A stretch of 18,151 nt of DNA from CAYWHE01 sp964458125 (GTDB lineage Bacteria > Bacteroidota > Bacteroidia > AKYH767-A > OLB10): contig CAYWHE010000071.1 in NCBI GenBank assembly GCA_964458125.1, positions 1 through 18,151 of the forward strand, in the 5' to 3' direction. Below, piece after piece: positions 1 through 6,771 of the stretch. Made by a program: the position numbers and the translations under genes. Below the pieces are notes generated by a model, which was given only the letters and a program-made list of their open reading frames with translations, searched no databases and had not been told where the DNA came from. Positions within the stretch are counted from its first letter, which is position 1; the number at the start of each line of letters is the position of its first letter.

Positions 1-1
1 C

Positions 2-316
2 TGCGGAGCCTGTGAGCCTGAATGTCCGAACAATGCCATTTATGAAGGCGGTGCGGAATGGAGGTTTTCCGACGGCACCAGCGTAAAGGGAATGTTTAAA
101 AAAATGGACGGATCAGAGGTGGATGCCAATGCCGCCCAGGCTCCAAAATCCATGGATATTTATTACATCGTATCCGATAAATGCACGGAATGCGTAGGGT
201 TTCATGACGAACCGCAATGTGCAGCCGTTTGCCCCGTAGACTGCTGCGTGGACGATGAAGAGGTACGCGAAAGCAAGGAAGCCCTGCTGGAAAAGAAACA
301 GCATATGCACGGCTGA
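2..316 (+). CDS. 4Fe-4S dicluster ferredoxin (5' end outside window)
   Basis: Small cytoplasmic electron carrier with two [4Fe-4S] clusters. The window opens inside the first cluster motif: the first codons read CGACEPECP, the C-x2-C-x3-C-P end of it. The second motif is C-T-E-C, then eight residues, then C-A-A-V-C-P (C-x2-C-x8-C-x3-CP). That widened spacing, with the charged C-terminal helix ending in KKQHMHG, is the Allochromatium (Alvin) type of ferredoxin, common in Bacteroidota. About 104 residues remain, so only a short N-terminal piece seems to be missing. An internal ATG at 92 would remove cluster I and is not the start. A strong terminator follows 28 bases after the stop, so this is the last gene of its transcript. 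The redox partner cannot be told from here. Confidence 0.9.
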   Translation, partial: CGACEPECPNNAIYEGGAEWRFSDGTSVKGMFKKMDGSEVDANAAQAPKSMDIYYIVSDKCTECVGFHDEPQCAAVCPVDCCVDDEEVRESKEALLEKKQHMHG

Positions 317-344
317 TTTGGTAAACGTTTTCCTGAAAAAAATG

Positions 345-376
345 ACGCAACAGTCCTACGGGTTGTTGCGTTTTTA
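345..376 (+). terminator. Rho-independent terminator of the ferredoxin gene
   Basis: A perfect 8-bp stem (ACGCAACA at 345-352 with TGTTGCGT at 364-371) closes an 11-nt loop and runs straight into a T-rich tract (371-376, then ATTAT). It lies 28 bases after the ferredoxin stop codon. The next gene's best ATG (381) is only a few bases beyond the T tract. Confidence 0.8.
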
Positions 377-380
377 TTAT

Positions 381-1355
381 ATGATCAGGCCTGCTCCCTT
401 CCTTTACCGGTTCCGTTTGTTTTTCACCTTCAAAGGAACGCCGGCCATAGGGCTTTGGTTTATCTTCCTGGCTGCCTGCTGCAGCCCGTTTACCCTTTTA
501 AGAGCCCAGGAATCCTATAAAACCATCGGAAAGGATGAATTGAAATCCGCGCAGGATGCACTCCTTTCCCTGGGCGACAGCATCCTCAAGGGCAGCAGCG
601 ATTCCTTGCGTATTCATTCCAATTCCCTGTTTAAGGATCAACTGGGCCGTTTGCTGGAATACCAGAATACGTTTGCTGAAAATTTTGACTCCCTGAACAG
701 CATTTCCGTGCTGAGAAGCCGGGACGGTTTCCTGAAGATTTATACCTGGATCCTGCCGGCTCATGATAAGAGCGCCTGTCTGTATTTCGGGTTTTTGCAG
801 ACCCTGGACAAGAAAAGCAGGCAGGTCAGGCTTTTTCCCCTGAATGAAGTCAAGTTTGAAAACGAGGAAGCCGTCCATAAAACATGTTCGGCGGATGAAT
901 GGTACGGGGCCTTGTATTATAAGCTGATCGAAAACAAAACCAAAGGGCAAACCCTGTATACCCTGCTTGGCTGGCATGGAAAGGGATGGAAAACCACGCG
1001 CAAGGTTGTCGACATCCTGTATTTTAAAAAAGGAAATCCGGTGTTTGGCAAACCTGTTATCCGGGTTGAAGGGAAACCTTACTGCCGCCTTGTTTACGAA
1101 TTTAATGCCCAGGCCGTCATGAAATTACAATATGATGATAACCTGAAAATGATCATCATGGATCACCTTTCGCCCGCAAGGGGAGCAGAAAAGGGCCAAT
1201 ACGAATTTTACGGCCCCGATTTCAGTTATGACGGTTTGAAATTTAAAAACGGAACCTGGCAGCTGAAAAAAGATATTGATGTCCGGAACCCGAAATCCTT
1301 TAATAAAAGGGAAGGAAAGAAGGAAAAAGGAAAGGTTTTTTACGATGCGAAATAA
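381..1355 (+). CDS. Secreted conserved hypothetical protein (Bacteroidota)
   Basis: A 324-residue protein of unknown function. A hydrophobic stretch at about residues 22-40 followed by L-R-A-Q looks like a signal peptide, so the mature protein, beginning near Q43, is probably periplasmic or exported. The body has no membrane span. It holds patches I associate with a widespread Bacteroidota hypothetical family: YTLLGWHGKG, a DILYF...GNPVFG segment, and a C-terminal DHLSP...GQYEFYGPDFSYDG block. I know no assigned activity. The reading frame is open from 255, but those earlier codons overlap the ferredoxin gene and its terminator, so ATG 381 is preferred. A TTG at 417 would give a shorter and more regular signal peptide and is a fair alternative. 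No Shine-Dalgarno site or TAnnTTTG promoter is visible upstream. The gene faces the alpha/beta hydrolase gene tail to tail. Confidence 0.75.
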   Translation: MIRPAPFLYRFRLFFTFKGTPAIGLWFIFLAACCSPFTLLRAQESYKTIGKDELKSAQDALLSLGDSILKGSSDSLRIHSNSLFKDQLGRLLEYQNTFAENFDSLNSISVLRSRDGFLKIYTWILPAHDKSACLYFGFLQTLDKKSRQVRLFPLNEVKFENEEAVHKTCSADEWYGALYYKLIENKTKGQTLYTLLGWHGKGWKTTRKVVDILYFKKGNPVFGKPVIRVEGKPYCRLVYEFNAQAVMKLQYDDNLKMIIMDHLSPARGAEKGQYEFYGPDFSYDGLKFKNGTWQLKKDIDVRNPKSFNKREGKKEKGKVFYDAK

Positions 1356-1430
1356 ATTCAGCTTCAGGTCCGTAGTTTTTACCGGTTGGGTAAACTAGTA
1401 AACCATGAACCTGTAAATAACGATACTCTG

Positions 1431-2120
1431 CTAAGTATTTAAAAAAGAAGAGACGATCCTTCCCAGCAAATTATAGTCAACCTTTTCAAAGGGATGCGGG
1501 GTGTCTTCCAGTATGCAGACCCGGCTACCGGGCATCAGTTTTTGCACCCCTTGTGTTTCTTCCCGGCTGACCATTTTATCCTGGTTGCCAAGACCCAGTA
1601 AAACCGGATGGGTGATGTGACGGAAATCGTCAGCAGTCAGCGGGTTCCTGGCGCCCATGGCTTTCATCATACCCGCGGTCTGTTGAAGTACGTTTCGCCA
1701 CCGCTGCGCTCCGTGCATTTTTTTCAGGGCTGCGGCAAAGGCCGGCACTTTTGATTCCAGCATATCGGGATTAAGCATCTTCACTTCCGCCTCAGCCGAT
1801 TCCGGTGTCCAGTTGAATTTGGTTCCCAGGGTCATGATGCGGCTGAACCTATCCGGATGATGCCTGGCCACACAGAGCGCCACGTAACCGCCCATGCTGT
1901 AACCGAAAACGGGTATGCTACGGAGATTCAGCTCATCCAAAACCCGGATAACTTCTCCGGCGAAGTTTTCCATTTTAAAATCAACGATTTCCTGAGCACG
2001 TTCACCATGACCCGGAAAGGTCAGCGTGAAGGGATTAAAATCAACCGACATGACATCCCTGAAGCCCTGCATTTGATGGGCAGAGCCCAGGGCTCCATGC
2101 AAAAGCAAAAGTGGTTTCAT
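1431..2120 (-). CDS. Alpha/beta hydrolase
   Basis: A 229-residue cytoplasmic alpha/beta-hydrolase without a cap domain large enough to suggest a substrate. The oxyanion-hole LLHGALGS motif is at residues 6-13 and the PGHGER strand-turn at 36-41. The nucleophile elbow G-Y-S-M-G puts the catalytic Ser at 75. The acid is probably D181 (GNQDKM) and the base H209 (TPHPFEK). Length and motifs match small esterases and MenH/BioH-like enzymes, but nothing fixes the substrate. Two ATGs are possible, at 2126 and 2120; the AGGAGG box lies 2 nt from the first and 8 nt from the second, so 2120 is chosen. It lies 97 bases downstream of the DinB-family gene on the same strand and may share its transcript, although a small hairpin lies between them. 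Confidence 0.88.
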   Translation of the reverse strand: MKPLLLLHGALGSAHQMQGFRDVMSVDFNPFTLTFPGHGERAQEIVDFKMENFAGEVIRVLDELNLRSIPVFGYSMGGYVALCVARHHPDRFSRIMTLGTKFNWTPESAEAEVKMLNPDMLESKVPAFAAALKKMHGAQRWRNVLQQTAGMMKAMGARNPLTADDFRHITHPVLLGLGNQDKMVSREETQGVQKLMPGSRVCILEDTPHPFEKVDYNLLGRIVSSFLNT

Positions 2121-2128
2121 GATCATGA

Positions 2129-2134
2129 CCTCCT
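2129..2134 (-). promoter_or_regulatory. Consensus Shine-Dalgarno site that decides the hydrolase start
   Basis: AGGAGG on the minus strand, 8 nt upstream of the ATG at 2120 and 2 nt from the ATG at 2126. It is the only full consensus site I found directly before a gene here. Bacteroidota genes usually lack such sites, which makes it unusual. Confidence 0.55.
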
Positions 2135-2163
2135 TTTAAAAAGGTAAACGGATTCAACCGTTT
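2132..2163 (-). promoter_or_regulatory. Two small hairpins in the hydrolase leader
   Basis: Reading on the minus strand, AAACGG and CCGTTT (2163-2146) form a 6-bp stem with a 6-nt loop. It is followed by ACC and five Ts, which could act as a weak terminator for the DinB transcript. Next, CCTTTTTAAAAGG (2144-2132) can fold on itself with 5 bp, and its 3' arm covers the first half of the AGGAGG site. The structures are short and could be chance. Confidence 0.3.
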
Positions 2164-2217
2164 CACTACATAACAGCATATTGAAAAAAGAAAAAAATTA
2201 TAGTTGTCGCAGTTCTT

Positions 2218-2718
2218 TCACTCCATAGCCGGCAATCCCATGGCCGCCCATTCTTCCCTGGCCGGACCGTAAATACCAGGTACCTTTAACCCGCACAGGC
2301 GCATCAAAACCGTAAGCTGACCCCGGTGATGGGCCTGGTGTAAAATCAAAACGGAAAGCACTTTTCCCTTTTTCCATAGCTCACCGTACATGTTCACTTT
2401 TTCATTGAGCATGCCGTCTGTCCAGGCGGCGGGAATCACCTGCCCGACCGAGGCTGCAACCCCTGCGTAAGCTTCTGCGATTTCAGCGACCGTGTGGGGT
2501 GGCTTGCTGTGTTCGGAAGGTCCCTCTACCGCGAATCCGCATTTACTCAACATTTCTGAGGGGGTAACGGTCATATGCCAGGCCAGCGTGGCTATATTCC
2601 TGACCTCACCGTCGGGTTTTTTCAGGAGGGACTCATCGGTCAATAACCTGAACATCTTCAGGGTGGATGCCGATTCATATTTCCAGTCGTATTCGAAATC
2701 CCGGATTGTTCTGTACAT
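2218..2718 (-). CDS. DinB-family putative metal-dependent thiol transferase/isomerase
   Basis: A 166-residue DinB/YfiT-like four-helix protein. The family's metal triad is visible: H48 in LAWHM, and H127 and H131 in the HQAHHRGQL motif, with the typical RGQLTVLMR helix after it. Length fits the family (about 150-170). Known members include bacillithiol-S-transferases and the mycothiol-dependent maleylpyruvate isomerase; many others have no assigned role. It has no signal peptide, so it should be cytoplasmic. It lies 103 bases downstream of the fumarylacetoacetate hydrolase-family gene on the same strand. In that position it could supply the maleylacetoacetate isomerase step, otherwise done by a glutathione-dependent zeta-class enzyme that is absent here. 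That role is inference; the family call is firm. Confidence 0.85.
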   Translation of the reverse strand: MYRTIRDFEYDWKYESASTLKMFRLLTDESLLKKPDGEVRNIATLAWHMTVTPSEMLSKCGFAVEGPSEHSKPPHTVAEIAEAYAGVAASVGQVIPAAWTDGMLNEKVNMYGELWKKGKVLSVLILHQAHHRGQLTVLMRLCGLKVPGIYGPAREEWAAMGLPAME

Positions 2719-2757
2719 TTTCTTTTTTATTTATGCAGGAATTCCAAAAGAATTCAT

Positions 2758-2791
2758 GCGGGTTAAAATACTGATTCCAGCAGGTTAAAAT
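2758..2791 (+). repeat. 12-bp direct repeat upstream of the DinB-family gene
   Basis: GCGGGTTAAAAT (2758-2769) and GCAGGTTAAAAT (2780-2791) match at 11 of 12 bases with starts 22 bp apart, about two helical turns. The pair lies in the spacer before the DinB-family start. This could be a regulator site; no promoter matching TAnnTTTG is clear beside it. Confidence 0.35.
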
Positions 2792-2821
2792 TCCTGTTTA
2801 TACGGCAAACAAATCCTGCTT

Positions 2822-3865
2822 TCAGCCGGCCTTTTCTGATGCCAGCGGTTTCTTTTTCAAAGCGAGGAGAGAAAAATCGGAAGGAAATCTTTTAATTTCG
2901 TTTTTCAGGCTGCCTAATCCATCAATCTCCATTTCCACCACGTCATTTTCCATGAGCCACTGGGGCTTATAGCCAGGATCGTTGAGCAGGCCGGTGCCGT
3001 TCAGTTCAAGGAAGCAGCCAGTGCCAACCGTTCCGGAGCCGATAACATCGCCGGGAAGGATTTCCGTTCCATAGGCACAGCGTTCAATAATTTCGGCGAA
3101 GGTCCAGTCCATATCTCCCATGTTTCCCTGGGAGACCAGTTTGCCGTTTACCCGGCATTTCATGGACAGGTTGTAATTATTACCGGTATGACCGGGTTTG
3201 GCCGGAATTTTAAAAGGCTCCAGTTCATCCATGGTAACCAGAAAGGGTCCGATAATGGTGGAGAAATCTTTTCCTTTTGCCGGGCCCAGGTTCAGCTTCA
3301 TTTCTTCCATCTGCAGGGTCCGGGCGCTCAGGTCGTTCATGATCATAAATCCTGCAATGTAATTGTCGGCTTCAGATGCTTTGATATTGATTCCCTTTTT
3401 TCCGATGACGATGGCGGCTTCCAGTTCAAAGTCCAGCTGGCGGAAATGATCCGGCATGCAGTAAACCGGGCCGGGGCCCTGGATGGCATTGTGATTGGTG
3501 AAATAAAAGATGGGATACTCATCAAATTCGGGGATCATGTCCAATTTCCGGTTCCGCCGGGCCGCCGCTACATGCTGACGGAAGGCATAGCCATCGCGGC
3601 AGGAAGAAGGATGCGGTACGGGAGCCAGGAACCTGCATTGGGAGGAAGGAAAATGCTCGGCTTCCAGTTTCCCATTTTTGATCTGCTTGTCCAGTTCCCG
3701 GGCAAAGGCCAGAGGGGCCTCGCCGGCTTCGAGAAATTCCTTCATGGTGAGGGGAAAATCCCTGTAGCCTTTCAGTAAAGCGGCCTTACGGAGGTTATAG
3801 ACTTCATCGTCATGAACCAAACCAAGGGTTTCATGATCGTTTTCAAGATACGTGACTAATTTCAT
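2822..3865 (-). CDS. fahA: Fumarylacetoacetate hydrolase-family protein
   Basis: Last enzyme of tyrosine/homogentisate breakdown: it cleaves fumarylacetoacetate to fumarate and acetoacetate in the cytoplasm. The 347-residue product has an N-terminal FAH-type domain and the catalytic fold from about residue 80. Visible residues include H98 in RQHV (the position of the catalytic His of mammalian FAH), the metal ligands E147 and E149 in DFELEAA, D178 in NDLSAR, the lysine region KGKDF at 197-201, and GSGTVGTG at 277-284. It is shorter than eukaryotic FAH (about 420), as in other bacterial family members. Those members also include acylpyruvases, but the divergent hmgA next door supports the FAH role. 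ATG 3865 is chosen because the upstream ATG at 3937 lies beyond the likely promoter. The DinB-family gene follows on the same strand. Confidence 0.9.
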   Translation of the reverse strand: MKLVTYLENDHETLGLVHDDEVYNLRKAALLKGYRDFPLTMKEFLEAGEAPLAFARELDKQIKNGKLEAEHFPSSQCRFLAPVPHPSSCRDGYAFRQHVAAARRNRKLDMIPEFDEYPIFYFTNHNAIQGPGPVYCMPDHFRQLDFELEAAIVIGKKGINIKASEADNYIAGFMIMNDLSARTLQMEEMKLNLGPAKGKDFSTIIGPFLVTMDELEPFKIPAKPGHTGNNYNLSMKCRVNGKLVSQGNMGDMDWTFAEIIERCAYGTEILPGDVIGSGTVGTGCFLELNGTGLLNDPGYKPQWLMENDVVEMEIDGLGSLKNEIKRFPSDFSLLALKKKPLASEKAG

Positions 3866-3884
3866 TGCAAGGGTGTTGGGTCTG

Positions 3885-3915
3885 CAAAAATAAGGAAATT
3901 CGGCTGGCAGGCAAG
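3885..3915 (-). promoter_or_regulatory. Bacteroidota-type promoter of the fumarylacetoacetate hydrolase gene
   Basis: On the minus strand, CTTG (3915-3912) is followed after 19 nt by TATTTTTG (3892-3885). This matches the phylum's TTTG-N19/21-TAnnTTTG consensus except for one base in the -33 box. The predicted start of transcription is about a dozen bases before ATG 3865, which supports that start codon. Confidence 0.55.
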
Positions 3916-3937
3916 CCGTCCTGACGTTCATTTCCAC

Positions 3938-3961
3938 TTTAAGATACGCTTTGAGATACGC
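3938..3961 (+). repeat. Tandem 12-bp repeat, possible operator between hmgA and fahA
   Basis: TTTAAGATACGC (3938-3949) is followed at once by TTTGAGATACGC (3950-3961), 11 of 12 bases identical. The second unit starts with the TTTG that serves as the hmgA -33 box. The repeat also lies just upstream of the divergent hydrolase promoter. A regulator bound here could block or activate both directions; this is inference from position. Confidence 0.5.
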
Positions 3962-3980
3962 CGGGAAAAAAGTAATTTTG
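3950..3980 (+). promoter_or_regulatory. Bacteroidota-type promoter of hmgA
   Basis: TTTG (3950-3953), then 19 nt, then TAATTTTG (3973-3980): a full match to the Bacteroidota sigma-A consensus. ATG 4004 follows 23 bases after the -7 box, leaving a short leader without a Shine-Dalgarno site. Confidence 0.7.
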
Positions 3981-4003
3981 CATCAGTACCAATTCCGAAG
4001 AAA

Positions 4004-5164
4004 ATGCCTCAATACCATAGCCTGGGCTCGATCCCGCCCAAACGTCATACCCAGTTCCGGAAACCGGATGGCAGCCTGTATGCCGAAGAGTTGTTTTCCA
4101 CCCATGGGTTCAGCAATGTATATTCCCTCATCTACCACTGCCACCCTCCCACCCTGATAAAATCCATGGGGGAATCCTTCTCCAGGGAACCCCGGGTGGC
4201 TTTTATGCGATCGCTGAAACATCAGAAATACAATGGCTTTTCCATTGCCCCTGAGAATGATTACATCAAAAGCAAAAAACCGGTGCTGGTCAACAGCGAC
4301 CTGCACATTTCCCTGGCCGCACCGTGCAAATCCACAACGGATTATTTCCTGAAGAATGCGGATGCCGATGAACTGCTCTTCATTCATGAAGGCAGCGGCA
4401 CCCTGAAAACACTTTACGGCAGCATCGATTTCCGCTACGGGGATTACGTGATGATTCCACGCGGTACCATCTACCAGCTGCATTTTCATTCCGAAAACAA
4501 CCGCCTGCTCGTGGTGGATTCCTTCAGCCCCATTGAAACTCCGCGCAGGTACCGGAATGAATACGGTCAGTATGAGGAACATGCTCCCTATTGCGAGCGT
4601 GATTTCCGCAAGCCCGTCAACCTGGAAACGCATGATGAAACAGGAGAGTTCCTGGTCATGATTAAAAAACAGCATATCGTATATCCCTATGTGTATGCCA
4701 CGCATCCTTTTGATGCGATAGGCTGGGACGGCAATCATTATCCCTGGGCATTTTCCATACATGATTTCGAACCCCTCACGGGCCGAATACACATGCCCCC
4801 TCCCGTTCACCAGACTTTTGAAGCGCATAATTACGTGATCTGTTCCTTTGTTCCGCGCCTGTTTGATTATCATCCCTTAGCCATACCGGTGCCTTACAAC
4901 CACAGCAACATCGATTCGGATGAGGTTTTATATTACGTGGACGGTGACTTCATGAGCCGCAAGAATACCGAGAAGGGCATGATTACGCTGCATCCCGGCG
5001 GCATCCCCCACGGCCCACACCCGGGAACGGTGGAAAAAAGCCTGGGTTCCAGGGAAACAAAAGAACTGGCCGTGATGATCGATACCTTCAAACCCCTCTG
5101 GGTCACCGAAGATGCTTTAAAAATTGAAAGCGGGGATTATTTTAAATCCTGGCTGGAGGCGTAA
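4004..5164 (+). CDS. hmgA: Homogentisate 1,2-dioxygenase
   Basis: Cytoplasmic non-haem iron(II) dioxygenase that opens the aromatic ring of homogentisate to give 4-maleylacetoacetate in phenylalanine/tyrosine breakdown. At 386 residues it has the shorter bacterial length; human HGD is about 445. Family landmarks run through it: the N-terminal GSIPPKRHTQF and ELFSTHGF blocks, the mid-protein cupin region ELLFIHEGSG (residues 123-132) with GDYVMIPRGT (146-155), and WDGNHYPWAF at 241-250. The iron site is PYNHSNIDSDE...VDGD, giving H300 and E307 (or D306), with the third ligand H336 in GIPHGPHPG. H269 in PPPVHQTF is a plausible counterpart of the human active-site base. It is transcribed away from the fumarylacetoacetate hydrolase gene, 138 bp apart. 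No clear terminator follows. Confidence 0.95.
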   Translation: MPQYHSLGSIPPKRHTQFRKPDGSLYAEELFSTHGFSNVYSLIYHCHPPTLIKSMGESFSREPRVAFMRSLKHQKYNGFSIAPENDYIKSKKPVLVNSDLHISLAAPCKSTTDYFLKNADADELLFIHEGSGTLKTLYGSIDFRYGDYVMIPRGTIYQLHFHSENNRLLVVDSFSPIETPRRYRNEYGQYEEHAPYCERDFRKPVNLETHDETGEFLVMIKKQHIVYPYVYATHPFDAIGWDGNHYPWAFSIHDFEPLTGRIHMPPPVHQTFEAHNYVICSFVPRLFDYHPLAIPVPYNHSNIDSDEVLYYVDGDFMSRKNTEKGMITLHPGGIPHGPHPGTVEKSLGSRETKELAVMIDTFKPLWVTEDALKIESGDYFKSWLEA

Positions 5165-5293
5165 ATAAAAATTAAAATTTCGCGTCTGTTGATTCCGGTT
5201 TTAAGTTGCGGGAATGGCAAAAAAAAACATTGATACCCACCCTGAAGGAAATCCGTTTTCATTCAACAGCCATTGACCTTCCGGTTTGAATTT

Positions 5294-5908
5294 TCAGAAC
5301 AAGCCGTGCAGTTCCGCATTCACCCGGTTGATGATTTCCCCGAGGTGTTCCTGGTTTTCGGCAAAGTTGATGTCATCAATATCCACGACCATTAATTTCC
5401 CGAGTTCATAGGTGGAGATCCAGGCCTCGTATCGTTCGTTCAGGCGCTTGAGGTAATCAATGCGGATGGTGTTTTCATAGGCCCTGCCTCTTTTTTGAAT
5501 CTGGTTCACCAGGGCCGGAACGCTTCCCCGCAGGTAGACCAGCAAATCCGGCGGGGCGATAAAATTATTCATCAGCGCAAAAAGATCGGAGTAATTATTG
5601 AAGTCACGCGTGGTCATCAGGCCCATGGCGTGCAGGTTTGGTGCAAAAATGTAGGCGTCTTCGTAAATGGTGCGGTCCTGGATGATCGTTTTCCCGCTTT
5701 TTTTGATCTGGTTGATCTGGTTGAAGCGGCTGTTTAAAAAGAAAATCTGCAGGTTGAACGACCAGCGTTGCATATCTTCATAAAAATCATTCAGGTACGG
5801 GTTATCATCTACATCCTCGTAATGGGCCTCCCATTTGAATTGCTTGGCCAGGAGTGAAGTAAGGGTGGTTTTTCCGGAACCGATGTTTCCGGCAACAGCT
5901 ATATGCAT
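5294..5908 (-). CDS. Deoxynucleoside kinase (dNK family)
   Basis: Cytoplasmic kinase of the dCK/dGK family that phosphorylates deoxynucleosides for DNA precursor salvage. The 204-residue length is typical. The P-loop GNIGSGKTT is at residues 7-15 directly after the start. The YEDVDDNPYL substrate-side segment is at 30-39, the catalytic DRTIYED motif at 78-84, and the arginine-rich lid KRGRAYE at 139-145. The base preference (A/G or C/T) cannot be read from sequence alone; relatives in Firmicutes are deoxyadenosine/deoxyguanosine kinases. It lies 68 bases downstream of the secreted hypothetical gene on the same strand, with a likely promoter of its own in between. Confidence 0.92.
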   Translation of the reverse strand: MHIAVAGNIGSGKTTLTSLLAKQFKWEAHYEDVDDNPYLNDFYEDMQRWSFNLQIFFLNSRFNQINQIKKSGKTIIQDRTIYEDAYIFAPNLHAMGLMTTRDFNNYSDLFALMNNFIAPPDLLVYLRGSVPALVNQIQKRGRAYENTIRIDYLKRLNERYEAWISTYELGKLMVVDIDDINFAENQEHLGEIINRVNAELHGLF

Positions 5909-5949
5909 GACGATCTTGAATAAGGAGGATTAAAAGCTTAACACTGCTG

Positions 5950-5981
5950 CAAAATAAACATTTTCAGTTAAAATATTCAAA
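5950..5981 (-). promoter_or_regulatory. Likely promoter of the deoxynucleoside kinase gene
   Basis: On the minus strand TTTG (5981-5978), 20 nt, then TTATTTTG (5957-5950), one base off TAnnTTTG, about 41 bases before ATG 5908. The -33 box overlaps the stop codon of the upstream gene, so the kinase can be expressed apart from the GH3 unit. Confidence 0.4.
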
Positions 5982-6771
5982 AGGAATAAATTTCAATGGC
6001 GTCAGGCTTCCGCAAAAAAACCCGGTGAGGCCCTACCCGTGCGCTGATCACGTCTTTCATCGGAGGCAGGCGGACAATATTCCGTTCCAGGCTACCGATG
6101 TTGCAGATCTGAATGGTATCGTTTCGCACATAAAACAACTGATCGTACTGCGCCTGGAAAAACTGCTGATCCTTGATTTCAATGGTATGAAAATAATCAC
6201 CTGTTTTGTCGTAAACGATCACGCCAATGGTGGGATTGTTGATCATGATCCAGCTTTCCGATTCAAAAAGATAATTCACATGCACATCGCGAAAGAGCTT
6301 GTTCAGGGGAATACAGGTCATTTCGATCTTCAGCTGGTCATTGATTTTTTTAATGGTAAAATCACTTTCATCATAAACCCAGAAACCCGATTGATTCAGC
6401 GTGTTGCAGGCCAGCATGGGCTGCTGAATACCGATGGCATGCAGATCCACCACCGACTGTTCGGCCAGTTTGGTGTCGAGCATGCGGATGATGCCGAAAT
6501 TCCTGTAGAACACAAGAATCTTCATGGGATCACTGGCATCAATGCTTTGTGGCGGGCCCAGGTCCTTTTTGCTGAAGGTGGCCGTGAGGTTGCCGCTGGA
6601 GTCATACTTCTGAATGGCACCGTTAAGCACCAGATAAGAATTCCCGAGATGATCGGTCGTAAATACGGTTGTCTTGCCCGCAATCCGTTTTACAAGCGTG
6701 TAATCACCTGCCTGGGAACGGGCTGCCGTGAAAAAAAACAGCAGCAAAAAAACCTTGCTAACTCTTATCAT
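5977..6771 (-). CDS. Secreted hypothetical protein, possibly beta-propeller
   Basis: A 264-residue protein with a clear signal peptide: MIRVSK, then a VFLLLFFFTAA core, cleaved near S-Q-A. The mature part is rich in beta-type segments with recurring patterns such as LGNSYLVLNG, IQKYDSSGN and IGVIVYDKTGD. These resemble blades of a six-bladed propeller, but no domain can be named with certainty. The function is unknown. Three in-frame starts are possible: 6795, 6780 and 6771. The last gives the most regular signal peptide and is used here. Its first 14 bases overlap the end of the GH3 gene, which suggests translational coupling with it. Confidence 0.75.
   Translation of the reverse strand: MIRVSKVFLLLFFFTAARSQAGDYTLVKRIAGKTTVFTTDHLGNSYLVLNGAIQKYDSSGNLTATFSKKDLGPPQSIDASDPMKILVFYRNFGIIRMLDTKLAEQSVVDLHAIGIQQPMLACNTLNQSGFWVYDESDFTIKKINDQLKIEMTCIPLNKLFRDVHVNYLFESESWIMINNPTIGVIVYDKTGDYFHTIEIKDQQFFQAQYDQLFYVRNDTIQICNIGSLERNIVRLPPMKDVISARVGPHRVFLRKPDAIEIYSF

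Noticed and set aside
1356..1430. GTAAAC repeats around ACTAGT in the convergent spacer
   Set aside because: They are short direct copies rather than an inverted repeat and do not form a terminator stem.
3188..3778. 196-codon open frame opposite the fumarylacetoacetate hydrolase gene
   Set aside because: Antisense to a well-supported gene, no domain, and no promoter of its own.
3866..3937. N-terminal extension of the fumarylacetoacetate hydrolase from ATG 3937
   Set aside because: It would place the start upstream of the matching promoter, and the added residues have no family similarity that I can see.
3983..4873. 296-codon open frame opposite hmgA
   Set aside because: It lies wholly antisense to a firmly identified gene and its translation shows no recognisable family; it is a shadow of hmgA codon use.
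5165..5293. Possible terminator after hmgA (imperfect ATTCCG stem near the A run at 5219-5226)
   Set aside because: The stem needs a bulge and is followed by As rather than Ts on the plus strand; nothing convincing on the minus strand either.
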